DNA of 64,000 nt from PoT sp049331405 (GTDB lineage: Bacteria > Planctomycetota > Planctomycetia > Isosphaerales > Isosphaeraceae), in NCBI RefSeq assembly GCF_049331405.1, contig NZ_CP186274.1, positions 868,001 through 932,000 of the forward strand, read 5' to 3'. The notes below the pieces were generated by a model. It saw nothing but the letters and a program-made list of their open reading frames with translations. It was not told the DNA's origin and did not search any database. Position 1 is the first letter of the stretch. Every line of letters begins with the position of its first letter. Positions 32,444 through 41,021 of the stretch are shown here, in pieces. Both the position numbers and the translations under genes were made by a program.

Positions 32444-33439
32444 ATGGGCGTTCGAGCATGGCGCGCGATCGCGCTTGTTGGACTGGCGTTCGGCCTGGCC
32501 TTCGTGGCACGCTCGTTCCTGTACGGTTCGATCCCCGAAGAGGAGTTTGACCCGTACGGGCCCGATGGTACGGAGGTGGCCGCCTGGGAGAACGATGAGC
32601 GGCGCGCCGACCTGGAGACGGCCGGCCGTCTGCTCCTCCCCCTGCATCGGAAGATGGGCGAGCCGCAGCCGGGGGACTGGCTCGCGAACCACCCGGAGTC
32701 GGGGCAGACGTTCGAGGAATACGGCGCAGGCAAGCCCAACCGCCCCTCGGCGCGTCGGACGACCCTCTACATCCAGCCCTGGGGGAATTTCGACGCCGAG
32801 CAGACCCGCCTCATTGCCGAGACCTCCGACTTCCTCAAGCGGTTCTACGGCATCCCGGTGAAAGTCCTCGACCGGCTCCGGCTTGAAGACGTTCCCTCTT
32901 ACGCTCGACCCCGGCATCCGGACCGCGATGACGAGCGTCTAACGACGTCTTACGCCCTTGGCGTCCTCCAGAGACGTTGCCCCAAGGATGCCGTCGGCGT
33001 CCTGGCCCTCACGACCGCCGACCTGACGCCTCGCGAGGGGCGGAGTTGGGTCTTCGGCCAGGCCTCGCTGATGTTCCGGGTCGGAGTCTGGTCGCTCTAT
33101 CGCCAGGGGGACCTCAAGTCCGAACCAGCCCTCGTCCTGAGGCGGACCATACAGACGGCCGTCCATGAGACGGGGCACATGCTGGGAATCCAGCATTGCA
33201 CCGCATATCAGTGCGGCATGAACGGCACGGGGAGCCGCGAGGAGGCCGACTCTCGCCCGCTGGCCTTCTGCCCCGAGTGCGAGATGAAGGTCTGGTGGGC
33301 CTGCAGCCTCGACCCGTCGGCCCGCTACGCCGACCTGATCGCCTTTGCCAGGGGGCACGGCTTCGAGCCCGACGCCCGCTTCTGGCGTGAGTCTCGCGCC
33401 CGGCTCGAGCGTACTGCGCTGGCCTCGAAGCGTCCTTGA
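32444..33439 (+). CDS. Membrane-anchored or exported archaemetzincin-type metalloprotease
   Basis: A 331-residue protein. Residues 1-22 (MGVRAWRAIALVGLAFGLAF) are a signal/anchor helix. The C-terminal domain carries the full archaemetzincin signature: HETGHMLGIQHC, then CGMNG (the Met-turn), and FCPEC, which supplies the structural zinc cysteines. The protein should therefore bind both a catalytic and a structural zinc. Archaemetzincins are mostly described as soluble proteins, so an exported version is notable. ATG 32444 is supported by a GGAGG site. Its substrate is unknown. Confidence 0.88.
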   Translation: MGVRAWRAIALVGLAFGLAFVARSFLYGSIPEEEFDPYGPDGTEVAAWENDERRADLETAGRLLLPLHRKMGEPQPGDWLANHPESGQTFEEYGAGKPNRPSARRTTLYIQPWGNFDAEQTRLIAETSDFLKRFYGIPVKVLDRLRLEDVPSYARPRHPDRDDERLTTSYALGVLQRRCPKDAVGVLALTTADLTPREGRSWVFGQASLMFRVGVWSLYRQGDLKSEPALVLRRTIQTAVHETGHMLGIQHCTAYQCGMNGTGSREEADSRPLAFCPECEMKVWWACSLDPSARYADLIAFARGHGFEPDARFWRESRARLERTALASKRP

Positions 33440-33445
33440 ACCTCG

Positions 33446-34789
33446 TCAGCTCGGGAAGCAGCGGCCGAAAGCGGCGAGGAGTCGCGGCGAGCCTTTGAGC
33501 CGGATCTTGCGCCGGATCAGGGACCAGACGAGGCTCCGCTCGCGACCGATGAAGCCGAGCCAGGCGTCGCTATCGGCGATGACGCGGAGGTCGGGCTCGC
33601 CGACGTGCTCGTGCGAGATTTGCAGGGTCTTGTCCCGGATCCGGATCGTCGCGAGGCCGGGGTCGCGGCCGGTGAAGGTGAAGTGGTACGTGGCGTCGAG
33701 GTCCTTCACCTGCTCGCGCTGGAAGAGCAGGGGGAGCCCCTGGAGGAAGCCGCGGATGTTGGCCGAGCGGAGTCCGCTGCGGACCCGCTTGAGCGTCTTG
33801 CGCGGGAACCGACGCGTCGCGTACTCCTCGGCGTCGGATTTGGGGATGACGTAGAGCGTCTCTTCCTTGTCCTGGAGCGGCCGCACAACCTCGTCTAGGA
33901 ACCCCTTGCGATCCTGGAGGAACGGGCCGATGACGTCCTCGCCGGCCGGGCAGACCGCCATGCAATAGGCGGCTTTATAGTTGGGCCCGAACGAGAGGCT
34001 CTGCCACATCGAGGAGGTCTCGGGGGGCGAGACCTTCGAGCGATAATCTGCCGCATCCCGGCTCTCCACGATGGTCTCCACCCAGTCGGAGAAGCCGCCC
34101 ATGAACTCGCGATAATTGTGGGTGTAGCAGGCCGAGAAGTTGAAGTTCCCATCCGGGGCGATCGCGCCCACCGGGCAGGCGGCCACACAGAGCTTGCACT
34201 CGAGGCAGGGATTGTAGTCGATCGGCCTGTCCTGGGCCGAGACCTCGGCGTCGACCAGGATGGTCCCGAGTAGGATGAAGTTGCCGAACCTGGGGTGAAT
34301 AATATTACGGTGAATGCCCATCCGGCCGAGCCCCGCCGCGACGGCCACGGGCTTGTGGGCGACGACCCAGGGCCTGCCGCTGGGCCGCTGCAACTCCATC
34401 GGGAACCCCGAGGCCGGGTTCATGGCCCGGATCCCGCGCCGCTCGAGGGTCGTCACCAGGCGCCGGGCGACCTCGGTCGTATGGTCGAGCGTGCCGTGGA
34501 ACTCGAGGTTGGCCACCGACCTGGCCGGGCTCCGGATCGGGTCGCGGTTGATCCGGCAGACGAAGGCGATGAGCGTCTTCGTCCGGGGAAAGGCCGCGAG
34601 GATCTCGGCCCGCTGGTCGTCGAGTTCCGGCCGATCGATCGCCACGATCCCGACGTCGTCGGCCCCGGCCTCCAGGCAGACTTGGCGGAGCCAGCCAGCG
34701 TCGAGCGGCTCCGGCCCCGCGACGGCCACGCCCGCGTTGGCGGCCTCGCGGAAGCGTTGGACCGTGGGATGATCGTCGAGCTTGCTCAT
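33446..34789 (-). CDS. QueG-like double 4Fe-4S protein with C-terminal SCP2-like domain
   Basis: A 447-residue iron-sulfur protein related to epoxyqueuosine reductase and reductive dehalogenases. The first cluster motif is CLECKLCVAACPVG. Later cysteines (SACYTHNY and YCMAVCPAGED) can complete a second cluster. The N-terminal part (GADDVGIVAIDRPEL, PRTKTLIAFVCRIN) matches the cobalamin-binding N-terminus of that group. About 110 residues at the C-terminus (YHFTFTGRDPGLATIRIRDKTL) look like an SCP2 sterol-carrier fold. That tail is absent from QueG, so it may use a lipid-like substrate rather than tRNA. Convergent with the archaemetzincin gene, with 6 bases between stops. Confidence 0.78.
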   Translation of the reverse strand: MSKLDDHPTVQRFREAANAGVAVAGPEPLDAGWLRQVCLEAGADDVGIVAIDRPELDDQRAEILAAFPRTKTLIAFVCRINRDPIRSPARSVANLEFHGTLDHTTEVARRLVTTLERRGIRAMNPASGFPMELQRPSGRPWVVAHKPVAVAAGLGRMGIHRNIIHPRFGNFILLGTILVDAEVSAQDRPIDYNPCLECKLCVAACPVGAIAPDGNFNFSACYTHNYREFMGGFSDWVETIVESRDAADYRSKVSPPETSSMWQSLSFGPNYKAAYCMAVCPAGEDVIGPFLQDRKGFLDEVVRPLQDKEETLYVIPKSDAEEYATRRFPRKTLKRVRSGLRSANIRGFLQGLPLLFQREQVKDLDATYHFTFTGRDPGLATIRIRDKTLQISHEHVGEPDLRVIADSDAWLGFIGRERSLVWSLIRRKIRLKGSPRLLAAFGRCFPS

Positions 34790-34954
34790 CGCGAACCGGC
34801 TCCTTCCTGACTTGGACGATGGGATGGAATCGGAAATGGCGTGCGGGCCCGGCGGGGGCAAGTCGAGGCCTCACGGACAGTTCCGGGGGGCCTCGACCTC
34901 CTCCTTGCGAAGCGGCTCACATGCGTAGAGAAACTGGCTTTTTTGGGAAGAGAA

Positions 34955-36253
34955 TCAGCCGGAGAAGCCGCGGAGGACGAGCGCGGTGTTCTGCCCGCCG
35001 AAGCCGAAGCTGTTCGAGAGGGCGACGTTGAGCGGGTAGTCGCGGGCGGTGTTGGGTACGTAGTCGAGGTCGCATTCGGGGTCGGGGTACTCGAGGTTCA
35101 CGGTCGGCGGCGTGACCTGATCCCGGATCGCGAGCAGGCAGATGATCGCCTCGACGGCCCCGCCCGCGGCGACGAGGTGTCCCGTCATGCTCTTGGTGCT
35201 GGAGACGGGGATCTCGTACGCCATCTCGCCGAAGACGCTCTTGAGCGCGAGGGTCTCGACCGAGTCGTTCACCTTGGTGCTCGTGCCGTGGGCGTTGATG
35301 TAGTCGACGTCCTCGGGACTGACCTCGGCGTCGGCCAGGGCCTCTCGCATCGCGGCGATGGCGCCTCGCCCCTCGTCGTGGCTGTCGGTCAGGCGGAAGG
35401 CGTCGGCCGTCGAGCCGTGGCCGGCGATCTCGCCGAGGATCTCCGCGCCTCGCCTCCGGGCGTGCTCAAGCTCCTCGAGCACGAGCATGCCCCCCCCTTC
35501 GCCGAGGATGAAGCCGTCGCGCTCGAGGTCGAACGGGCGGCTCGCCCGCTTCGGGTCGTGGTTCCGGGTCGACATGGCCGTCAAAAGGTTGAACCCGGTG
35601 ATGCCCAGGGGGTGGATCATGCTGTGCGTGCCGCCGGTCAGCATGACGTCGGCGTCACCCCTGCGGATGAGCTCGACGGCCTCGCCGATCGCCTGGGCGC
35701 TGGCGGCGCAGGCGGTCAGGCAGTTGGCGTTCGGGCCGTAAGCGCGGAAGACGCTCGCCAGGTGGCCCGACGGGGCTCCCGGCTCCTGCTCGGCCTCGCG
35801 GATCGGGTGCAAGGTCCCTTGCCCGAGGCTCGTGAAGAGCGCGGGGTCGACCTTGCCGTTGCGGGAACTGCGATGGACGACGTCCACGAACCGGGGGAAG
35901 TCGTGCTGCCCCTCGCCCGAGCCGAGATAGATGCCGAACCGGGTGCGATCGAAGGCCTTGTAGTCATCGAGGCCCGACTGGTCGAGCGCCATCTTCGCCG
36001 AGGCCAGGGCGAAGAGCGTGGTCCGGCAATGCTCGCTCCAGCGGCTGGCCGGCCCCTCGCCCAGGTAATTCCCGAGCGCGAAGCCTTCGACCTCGGCGGC
36101 GATCTGCGTGGGGAACGTGCTCGCGTCGAAGAGCGTGATCCGGTCGACGCCGTTCCTCCCCTCGCGGAGCGCCTTCCAGGTCGACTCGAGGTCGCGCCCG
36201 ACCGGCGTGACCATCCCCATCCCCGTCACAACGACCCGGCGTTGCATGCTCAT
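34955..36253 (-). CDS. fabF: Beta-ketoacyl-ACP synthase II-type enzyme
   Basis: A 432-residue condensing enzyme of fatty-acid or polyketide synthesis. RRVVVTGMGMVTPVG is the N-terminus, NCLTACAASAQAIG holds the active Cys, INAHGTSTKVND the first His, and SMTGHLVAAGGAVEA the second. The start is placed at ATG 36253 because GGAAGGG precedes it; TTG 36259 and ATG 36247 are alternatives. It lies 75 bases downstream of a TetR regulator on the same strand and away from acpP/fabD/fabG, so it is probably a second, regulated KAS-II rather than the housekeeping copy. That last point is inference. Confidence 0.9.
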   Translation of the reverse strand: MSMQRRVVVTGMGMVTPVGRDLESTWKALREGRNGVDRITLFDASTFPTQIAAEVEGFALGNYLGEGPASRWSEHCRTTLFALASAKMALDQSGLDDYKAFDRTRFGIYLGSGEGQHDFPRFVDVVHRSSRNGKVDPALFTSLGQGTLHPIREAEQEPGAPSGHLASVFRAYGPNANCLTACAASAQAIGEAVELIRRGDADVMLTGGTHSMIHPLGITGFNLLTAMSTRNHDPKRASRPFDLERDGFILGEGGGMLVLEELEHARRRGAEILGEIAGHGSTADAFRLTDSHDEGRGAIAAMREALADAEVSPEDVDYINAHGTSTKVNDSVETLALKSVFGEMAYEIPVSSTKSMTGHLVAAGGAVEAIICLLAIRDQVTPPTVNLEYPDPECDLDYVPNTARDYPLNVALSNSFGFGGQNTALVLRGFSG

Positions 36254-36328
36254 CCTCAAATTCCCTTCCTCGACGGAGTGGTCCCGTCGGGATGAAAGAC
36301 CAGGGAGAACGTGAGCGGAAAAAGGGGC

Positions 36329-36964
36329 TCACTCGTTCACAATATTGGAATCCGGACGTGATTCGTTCTTGACATCTGCGGCCGATCCCTCCTGGCCCTG
36401 CAAGGCAAGGGCGCGGCAGGCCTCGAGGATCCGGTCGGCGAGGGCCTCGTCGGTCACGGCCCTCGCGAGGCTCAGGCCGCCGACGCAAAGGGCGATGATC
36501 GCCAGGGCATTGCTTTCGCGGTCGAGGTCCCCGGCTTCCGGAAGGTGCCTCCCGAGTTTCTCGGCCTGCGCGACAATCGCCTCCTCGAAGGCGAGCCGCG
36601 GCCCGTCGCCGGCCCTCGAAATCTCCGAGGCCAACGCGGGGATCGGGCAGCCTTCCACCACCATCCGGCGGTGCAGGGGGCTCAAATAGCGCTCGAGGAA
36701 CCCGACGATCCAGTCCTTGCCCGATCGCGAGTCGAGCCCGCCGAGATTCAGCCTGGCCGCCTCTTGCGAGGCGCAGGTGAAGGCCTCGGAGAAGAGGGCC
36801 TCCTTCGATGGGAAGTGGGCATAGAAGGCCCCGGCTGTCAGCCCGGCCTCCTCCATCACCCGATCTACGCCCGCTGCGTGATATCCCTGCTGGCGGAAGA
36901 CCTTGCTCGCGGCCTGGACGACCTTCTCTCGCGTCTTCTGCTTGTGCTCGGGCGAGTATCGCAT
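36329..36964 (-). CDS. TetR/AcrR-family transcriptional regulator
   Basis: A 211-residue regulator. The N-terminal helix-turn-helix is VQAASKVFRQQGYHAAGVDRVMEEAGLTAGAFYAHFPSKEALF, cited here as its continuous helices, and the C-terminal part is a helical ligand-binding domain (ALASEISRAGDG, NALAIIALCVGGLSLARA). Its ATG at 36964 follows a 115-base leader with a good promoter and an overlapping palindrome, so autorepression is likely. The downstream fabF-type gene is probably part of the same transcript, suggesting an acyl or fatty-acid-like ligand. Confidence 0.88.
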   Translation of the reverse strand: MRYSPEHKQKTREKVVQAASKVFRQQGYHAAGVDRVMEEAGLTAGAFYAHFPSKEALFSEAFTCASQEAARLNLGGLDSRSGKDWIVGFLERYLSPLHRRMVVEGCPIPALASEISRAGDGPRLAFEEAIVAQAEKLGRHLPEAGDLDRESNALAIIALCVGGLSLARAVTDEALADRILEACRALALQGQEGSAADVKNESRPDSNIVNE

Positions 36965-37062
36965 GGCTCTCCAACCCCCCTCCGCGAAATCTCGTCCTCC
37001 GCAGAGTGGAGGCGAAGCATCCTCAAGACTCTTGGGCAGACGAACGTCATGCCTTCGGCTAA

Positions 37063-37080
37063 GGACATTGTGCCCTGTCC
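37063..37080. promoter_or_regulatory. Candidate TetR operator
   Basis: GGACA and TGTCC half-sites are spaced by eight bases (GGACATTGTGCCCTGTCC). The palindrome sits at the predicted transcription start of the tetR gene, where a bound repressor would block initiation. Half-sites are short, so this is tentative. Confidence 0.4.
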
Positions 37081-37085
37081 GGATC

Positions 37086-37113
37086 ATTGTAGGTCGATCG
37101 TAATTTAAGTCAA
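37086..37113 (-). promoter_or_regulatory. Sigma70-like promoter for tetR-fabF
   Basis: On the minus strand TTGACT (37108-37113) and TACAAT (37086-37091) are 16 bases apart. The start would fall near 37079, inside the palindrome. Confidence 0.6.
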
Positions 37114-37290
37114 CCGAGGCCGCTCGGATTGGCCTGATGTGCGGGCGCCGGGGTTAGGCTTTGCTCGACCGGTTCGCGACGGGGCTTTGGCAAGTCGGGG
37201 CTTCGGGAGTAACATGGCGGGGCTTTGGGGCCTTCCGCCGGAGGGATGTCCTGGCCCGCCCTCATCTAGCCGATAGCCGAAGTGACGCCG

Positions 37291-38112
37291 ATGCCCCGAG
37301 TCCTGATCGACGACCTCGCCGACCCGCGGATCGCGCCTTACCGCAACCTGAAGGCGACCAACCAGACGCGAGGCCGGGATGGGTTCGTCGTCGAGGGGGA
37401 GAAGCTGGTCGAGCGGCTCCTGGAGAGCCACTTCCCCGCGGCCTCAATCCTTGTGAGCGACCGCCACGAGGCGAGGATCTCGTCCTGGGCGCCGGACGAC
37501 GTGCCGCTGCTGGTGGTCCCGCACGCGCTGGTCGACGTCCTCGTCGGGTTCAACTTCCACCAGGGGGTGCTCGCCTGCGGGATCAGGCGGCCCTGGCCCT
37601 CGCCCGGCGAGATCGCGGGCGGGTCGGCCGAACGTCGCACGTTCGTCGCGTGTCCCCAGATCGACAACCCGGAGAACCTCGGCGCGATCATCCGGCTCGG
37701 TGACGTCTTCGGGGTCGACGCGATCCTCGTCGGCGGGCGCTGCCCCGACCCCTTCTCGAGGCGGGTCTTGCGGGTCTCGATGGGGATGGCCTTGCGTCTG
37801 CCGGTGATCGAGTCGGAGGATCTCGCGGCCGACCTCGCGCGGCTCCGCTCCGACTTCGGCTTCAAACTGGCCGCGACGGTGGTCGACACCGACGCCAGGC
37901 CGCTCCACGCCGTGCGTCGGCCCGATCGCCTGGCGTTGCTGTTGGGATGCGAGGGGCAGGGGCTCGGGCCCGAGTGGGTCGACCTCTGCGACCTGCGGGT
38001 GACGATCCCGATGCGTCCTGGCGCCGAGTCTCTCAACGTCGCCGTGGCGGCCGGGATCCTCCTCTATCACTTCACCACCGGCCCGGCCGGGGCCGTCGAG
38101 GACGAACGATGA
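37291..38112 (+). CDS. TrmH/SpoU-family RNA 2'-O-methyltransferase
   Basis: A 273-residue SPOUT methyltransferase. The N-terminal substrate-binding domain contains FVVEGEKLVERLL. The trefoil-knot motifs are QIDNPENLGAIIR (motif 1), ALLLGCEGQGLGPEW (motif 2) and IPMRPGAESLNVAVAAGILLY (motif 3). It should transfer methyl to a ribose 2'-OH of rRNA or tRNA; the site is not predictable. ATG 37291 is used; GTG 37282 is an in-frame alternative. Its stop overlaps the next gene's ATG. Confidence 0.9.
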   Translation: MPRVLIDDLADPRIAPYRNLKATNQTRGRDGFVVEGEKLVERLLESHFPAASILVSDRHEARISSWAPDDVPLLVVPHALVDVLVGFNFHQGVLACGIRRPWPSPGEIAGGSAERRTFVACPQIDNPENLGAIIRLGDVFGVDAILVGGRCPDPFSRRVLRVSMGMALRLPVIESEDLAADLARLRSDFGFKLAATVVDTDARPLHAVRRPDRLALLLGCEGQGLGPEWVDLCDLRVTIPMRPGAESLNVAVAAGILLYHFTTGPAGAVEDER

Positions 38113-38453
38113 CGAAGCCCACACGCCTGCAGGAACAGGCCTGCGACCGCCTGGTGGACGCCCTCCTGCTCATCTGCGAAGCGGCCCGCCTCGACGGCAA
38201 GGGCCGCCTGGGTTTGGCGGAATTCGAGGAGGTTGCGAGGCGTGTCGCCCAGGCCTCATCGGCCTTCAGTCTCGACGAGATCGTCATACGAGCCCTCGAC
38301 CGGCGCGGCAAGGCCCTCGGCCTGCGTTCGGGCACGTCCGACCTCCTCACCCTCATGGAGAGCGAGCACACGCCGCTCGCCATGCTGACCCTCCCCGACG
38401 ACGCTTTCCGCGAACTCGTCGCCGCGATGGAGCAGGAGCTTGGCGAGGTCTGA
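38109..38453 (+). CDS. Small hypothetical protein coupled to the RNA methyltransferase
   Basis: A 114-residue helical, charged protein (LVDALLLICEAARLDGKGRLGLAEFEEV is its helical start). The ATG overlaps the methyltransferase stop (ATGA), so the two are translationally coupled. No known domain recognised. Conserved coupling could mean a partner subunit; there is no direct evidence. Confidence 0.68.
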   Translation: MTKPTRLQEQACDRLVDALLLICEAARLDGKGRLGLAEFEEVARRVAQASSAFSLDEIVIRALDRRGKALGLRSGTSDLLTLMESEHTPLAMLTLPDDAFRELVAAMEQELGEV

Positions 38454-38463
38454 AAATGGCTCG

Positions 38464-38496
38464 AAGGGACGTGAGTCGCGGTGACTCACGTCCCTT
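38464..38496 (+). terminator. Perfect 14-bp terminator stem
   Basis: AAGGGACGTGAGTC (38464-38477) pairs perfectly with GACTCACGTCCCTT (38483-38496) around a five-base loop, followed by a modest T-containing run (CCGATCGTCTTGTC). It lies between convergent genes. Confidence 0.75.
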
Positions 38497-38549
38497 CCGA
38501 TCGTCTTGTCATCGAGACGGCTGATGGCTTGTCGGCGATCGCATGCAGG

Positions 38550-39455
38550 TCAAATGTCGACGAATTGGGCCGGGCTCGGCTTTTTCTTGCTGCGGAGGCC
38601 CGCCGATTCCCTGTAAATCAAGTATCCCGTGATGATGAGGATGGTCCCAAGGACATTCAGGGCGCACCCCAGGATCGACGACGTGATGACATTTTGAAGT
38701 TGGGGCATGAGGGCGAAGACCATCCCGCCGAGGAAGGCAACGATGAAGATCGGCAGGACGGATAAGATGCCACCCAAGAAGATTTGCAATTTATAGCCGG
38801 TCGTAAGGTTCTGGCTTCGCTTCTGGGCCTCCCGACCGCTCCGCCCTTCGAGGATGACGATCGGGTCGATGAGGGCGAACCGAAGCGCGAGGATGATGCC
38901 CGGGACGATCAGGGCGATCAGCCCCAGGATGATGAACAAGCCCGTCAATAAGCGGGTCCCGAACAACTGAGTCCAGTTCCTTAGCCCGACTCCCATCGCC
39001 TCGCCATAGGTCACGCGATGGCCTGCCATGCGCTGCGAAACCAGATGAATGACCGCCCCCACGCAGATCGGCCCAAACAAACCCTCGACGATATTCGCGA
39101 GACCGGCTAATGATCGGCCACTTTCCGGATCAAAAGTCCTGGACTCCAGGAAGTAGATGAGGAGATTGGCCGGGAGCCATATGGTGAGGATGATCATGCT
39201 GATGAGGCCGAGATTCCCGCCGAAGAGCTTGAATGCCTCACCGACTTTCGCCGTGATCGAGGTGTGAACGAAAGAACCTTCGATCGTGCCGAAATCCTCG
39301 TCGTGGCTGGCCCTCGTCAGAGGCGCCGCATAGGGGTTCGTTTCAGCGGCCTCTCCGTCCGAGATCACGATTCCGCAATCCGGGCACGCCGTCCTCGGGT
39401 CGGTCCCCTTGTGGAACTTGCAACCGCAAAATGGGCATGTTGCCGTGGAACTCAT
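38550..39455 (-). CDS. Zinc-ribbon membrane protein (paralogue A)
   Basis: A 301-residue protein. The N-terminus MSSTATCPFCGCKFHKG with a second CPDCG forms a zinc ribbon, followed by the ETNPYAAPLT linker often seen in planctomycete membrane proteins. Five or six hydrophobic helices follow (GLISMIILTIWLPANLLIYF, GLFIILGLIALIVPGIILAL and others). GRSGREAQKRSQNLTTGYK is a conserved cytoplasmic loop, reminiscent of DUF975/glycerophosphodiester-phosphodiesterase-type membrane domains. The start is set by GGAG ten bases upstream. The adjacent pseudogene is a frameshifted copy. The function is unknown. Confidence 0.75.
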   Translation of the reverse strand: MSSTATCPFCGCKFHKGTDPRTACPDCGIVISDGEAAETNPYAAPLTRASHDEDFGTIEGSFVHTSITAKVGEAFKLFGGNLGLISMIILTIWLPANLLIYFLESRTFDPESGRSLAGLANIVEGLFGPICVGAVIHLVSQRMAGHRVTYGEAMGVGLRNWTQLFGTRLLTGLFIILGLIALIVPGIILALRFALIDPIVILEGRSGREAQKRSQNLTTGYKLQIFLGGILSVLPIFIVAFLGGMVFALMPQLQNVITSSILGCALNVLGTILIITGYLIYRESAGLRSKKKPSPAQFVDI

Positions 39456-39844
39456 CGAAATCAGACTCCGCGGGGTCGGGATTATCGCGTAGGAAACGTC
39501 GCACGTCAGATGATGTTTGTGAGTTGAGAATGTAGTTTCCGCTCCAGACATCAGAATAGCGAGGCACTTCTCCCCTTAATTTGCGAATCCATGTCGATCG
39601 CCGCGACACAAGTCTCGTTTTTGCAATGAGATAGCGGATGAATCCGGTCGGCTTTGACTTTGGCTTTTGAGCCGGCGCGATGGTGGTCGTCCCCGACGCA
39701 CGGCGGCGCGTCGGCCCGCGCGGCTGGCCCTGCTCCTGGGGGCGAGGAGCAAGGACACATCTGACCTACTCACTCTGACGGCGAAGTCTTCCTTGCTTGG
39801 AATCAGCGAGAGCGTTCCTTTTAAAACCGACATCGCGACGAGGT
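39456..39844. other. Gap between the paired paralogues
   Basis: It contains the promoter region of paralogue A. About 39490-39540 resembles the region upstream of the damaged copy (near 40845-40885), so the duplication included upstream DNA. A GC-rich inverted repeat (CGACGC...GCGTCG) lies near 39695-39715. No gene recognised. Confidence 0.45.
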
Positions 39845-40796
39845 TTACGACTCCTCACCCGCAACTTTCTTGTCGAGGAACCATTCCGAAACATGAATCG
39901 CTGGGCCATGCAGGTTATACGACTCTTGGTAGATCACGAGCGGAAGGATGGCCTGGAGTGTGGTGACGACACGCATCACACAGTTTGAAAACGAATACAT
40001 AATAGCAATCGTTGGTTGAAATGCATTTGATCGGGTTGATAGGAAAAGGAGCACATACTGCATCAACGCCGAGACAAGGATGTTCAGCACGGCGAGGAAG
40101 ACGATCGCCCCGAAGATTTGGAGTTTGTACGCCGACGCGAGCTGCTTGCTGCGTTTCATGGCATCAACACCATTCTCACGCTCCATGATGACGATGGGTT
40201 CGACCATCGCATACCGGATCATGAATGATGACGCCGGGGACGACCAGCGCCGCGATTCCCAGGACGCCGGTCGCGTAGGTGATTAACCTGGTCCAGAGCA
40301 TGCCGAGGCAATTGCGGAACCCCACTCCGATCGCATTGATATATGTGGCGCGTTCGCCGGAGGCGCGGAGCGAAATGACGTGAAGGGTTGATCCTGTCAG
40401 CATGGAGCCGAACAGCAATTCCGTGATGATTAGCACGAACATCGGCGGAGTGAACTTTCCGTCGCCTAGCTGGATTCCTAAGGGTATGCTCATGAGACCG
40501 GGCAGGAAGGAAAAGGTCAGGACGAGCATCGTGATGATGCCGAGATTCTCGCCGAGGAGGCTCAAGGCCTCGCCGATCTTTTCCGCGAGCGAAGTTCGCA
40601 CGTAGGTCCCCGCAGTCTTGGTGAATTCCTCCTTGTATTGGGGCGTTGTCAGAGGCGCCGCATAGGGATTGGCTTCGATCGGCTCGGCCGAGACCCTGGT
40701 CCCGCACTTCGGGCACCTCGTCGCCGGCACGCCCGCCGACTCGATGCTCGTGGGGATCTTGTTACCGCAATACGAACATGTTGCCATGGAACTCAT
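39845..40796 (-). pseudogene. Frameshifted paralogue B of the zinc-ribbon membrane protein
   Basis: The first part (from MSSMATCSYCGNKIP, ATG 40796) matches paralogue A through the ribbon (CSYCG, CPKCG), the EANPYAAPLT linker and helices up to LGIAALVVPGVII. The frame then runs into unrelated residues and stops. The continuation IRYAMVEPIVIMERENG...AMKRSKQLASAYKLQIF is in another frame starting near 40222. Lining up with paralogue A (VPGIILALRFALIDPIVI), exactly one extra base is present in about 40215-40228 (ATCATTCATGATCC). It is a single-base insertion, or a sequencing error. The C-terminus diverges from paralogue A. Confidence 0.72.
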
Positions 40797-41021
40797 CGCT
40801 ATCGGGCCCCGCCGGAATCGGAACATAAACGGACTGAAACGTCGTACGTCACTGAGGTCTGAAAGTTGATAACGTAGTTTCGGCTACAATCTTCCAAATA
40901 TCGAGAGCCTTTCCATCCATTGCATTTGCGGCACGAGGCCAAGGGTCGTGATCCGGGCCTTGGCATGATCAGCGGCGAAACGAGATCGACTCTCCCCGAA
41001 CTCGAGACGAGGTTCCCGAAC

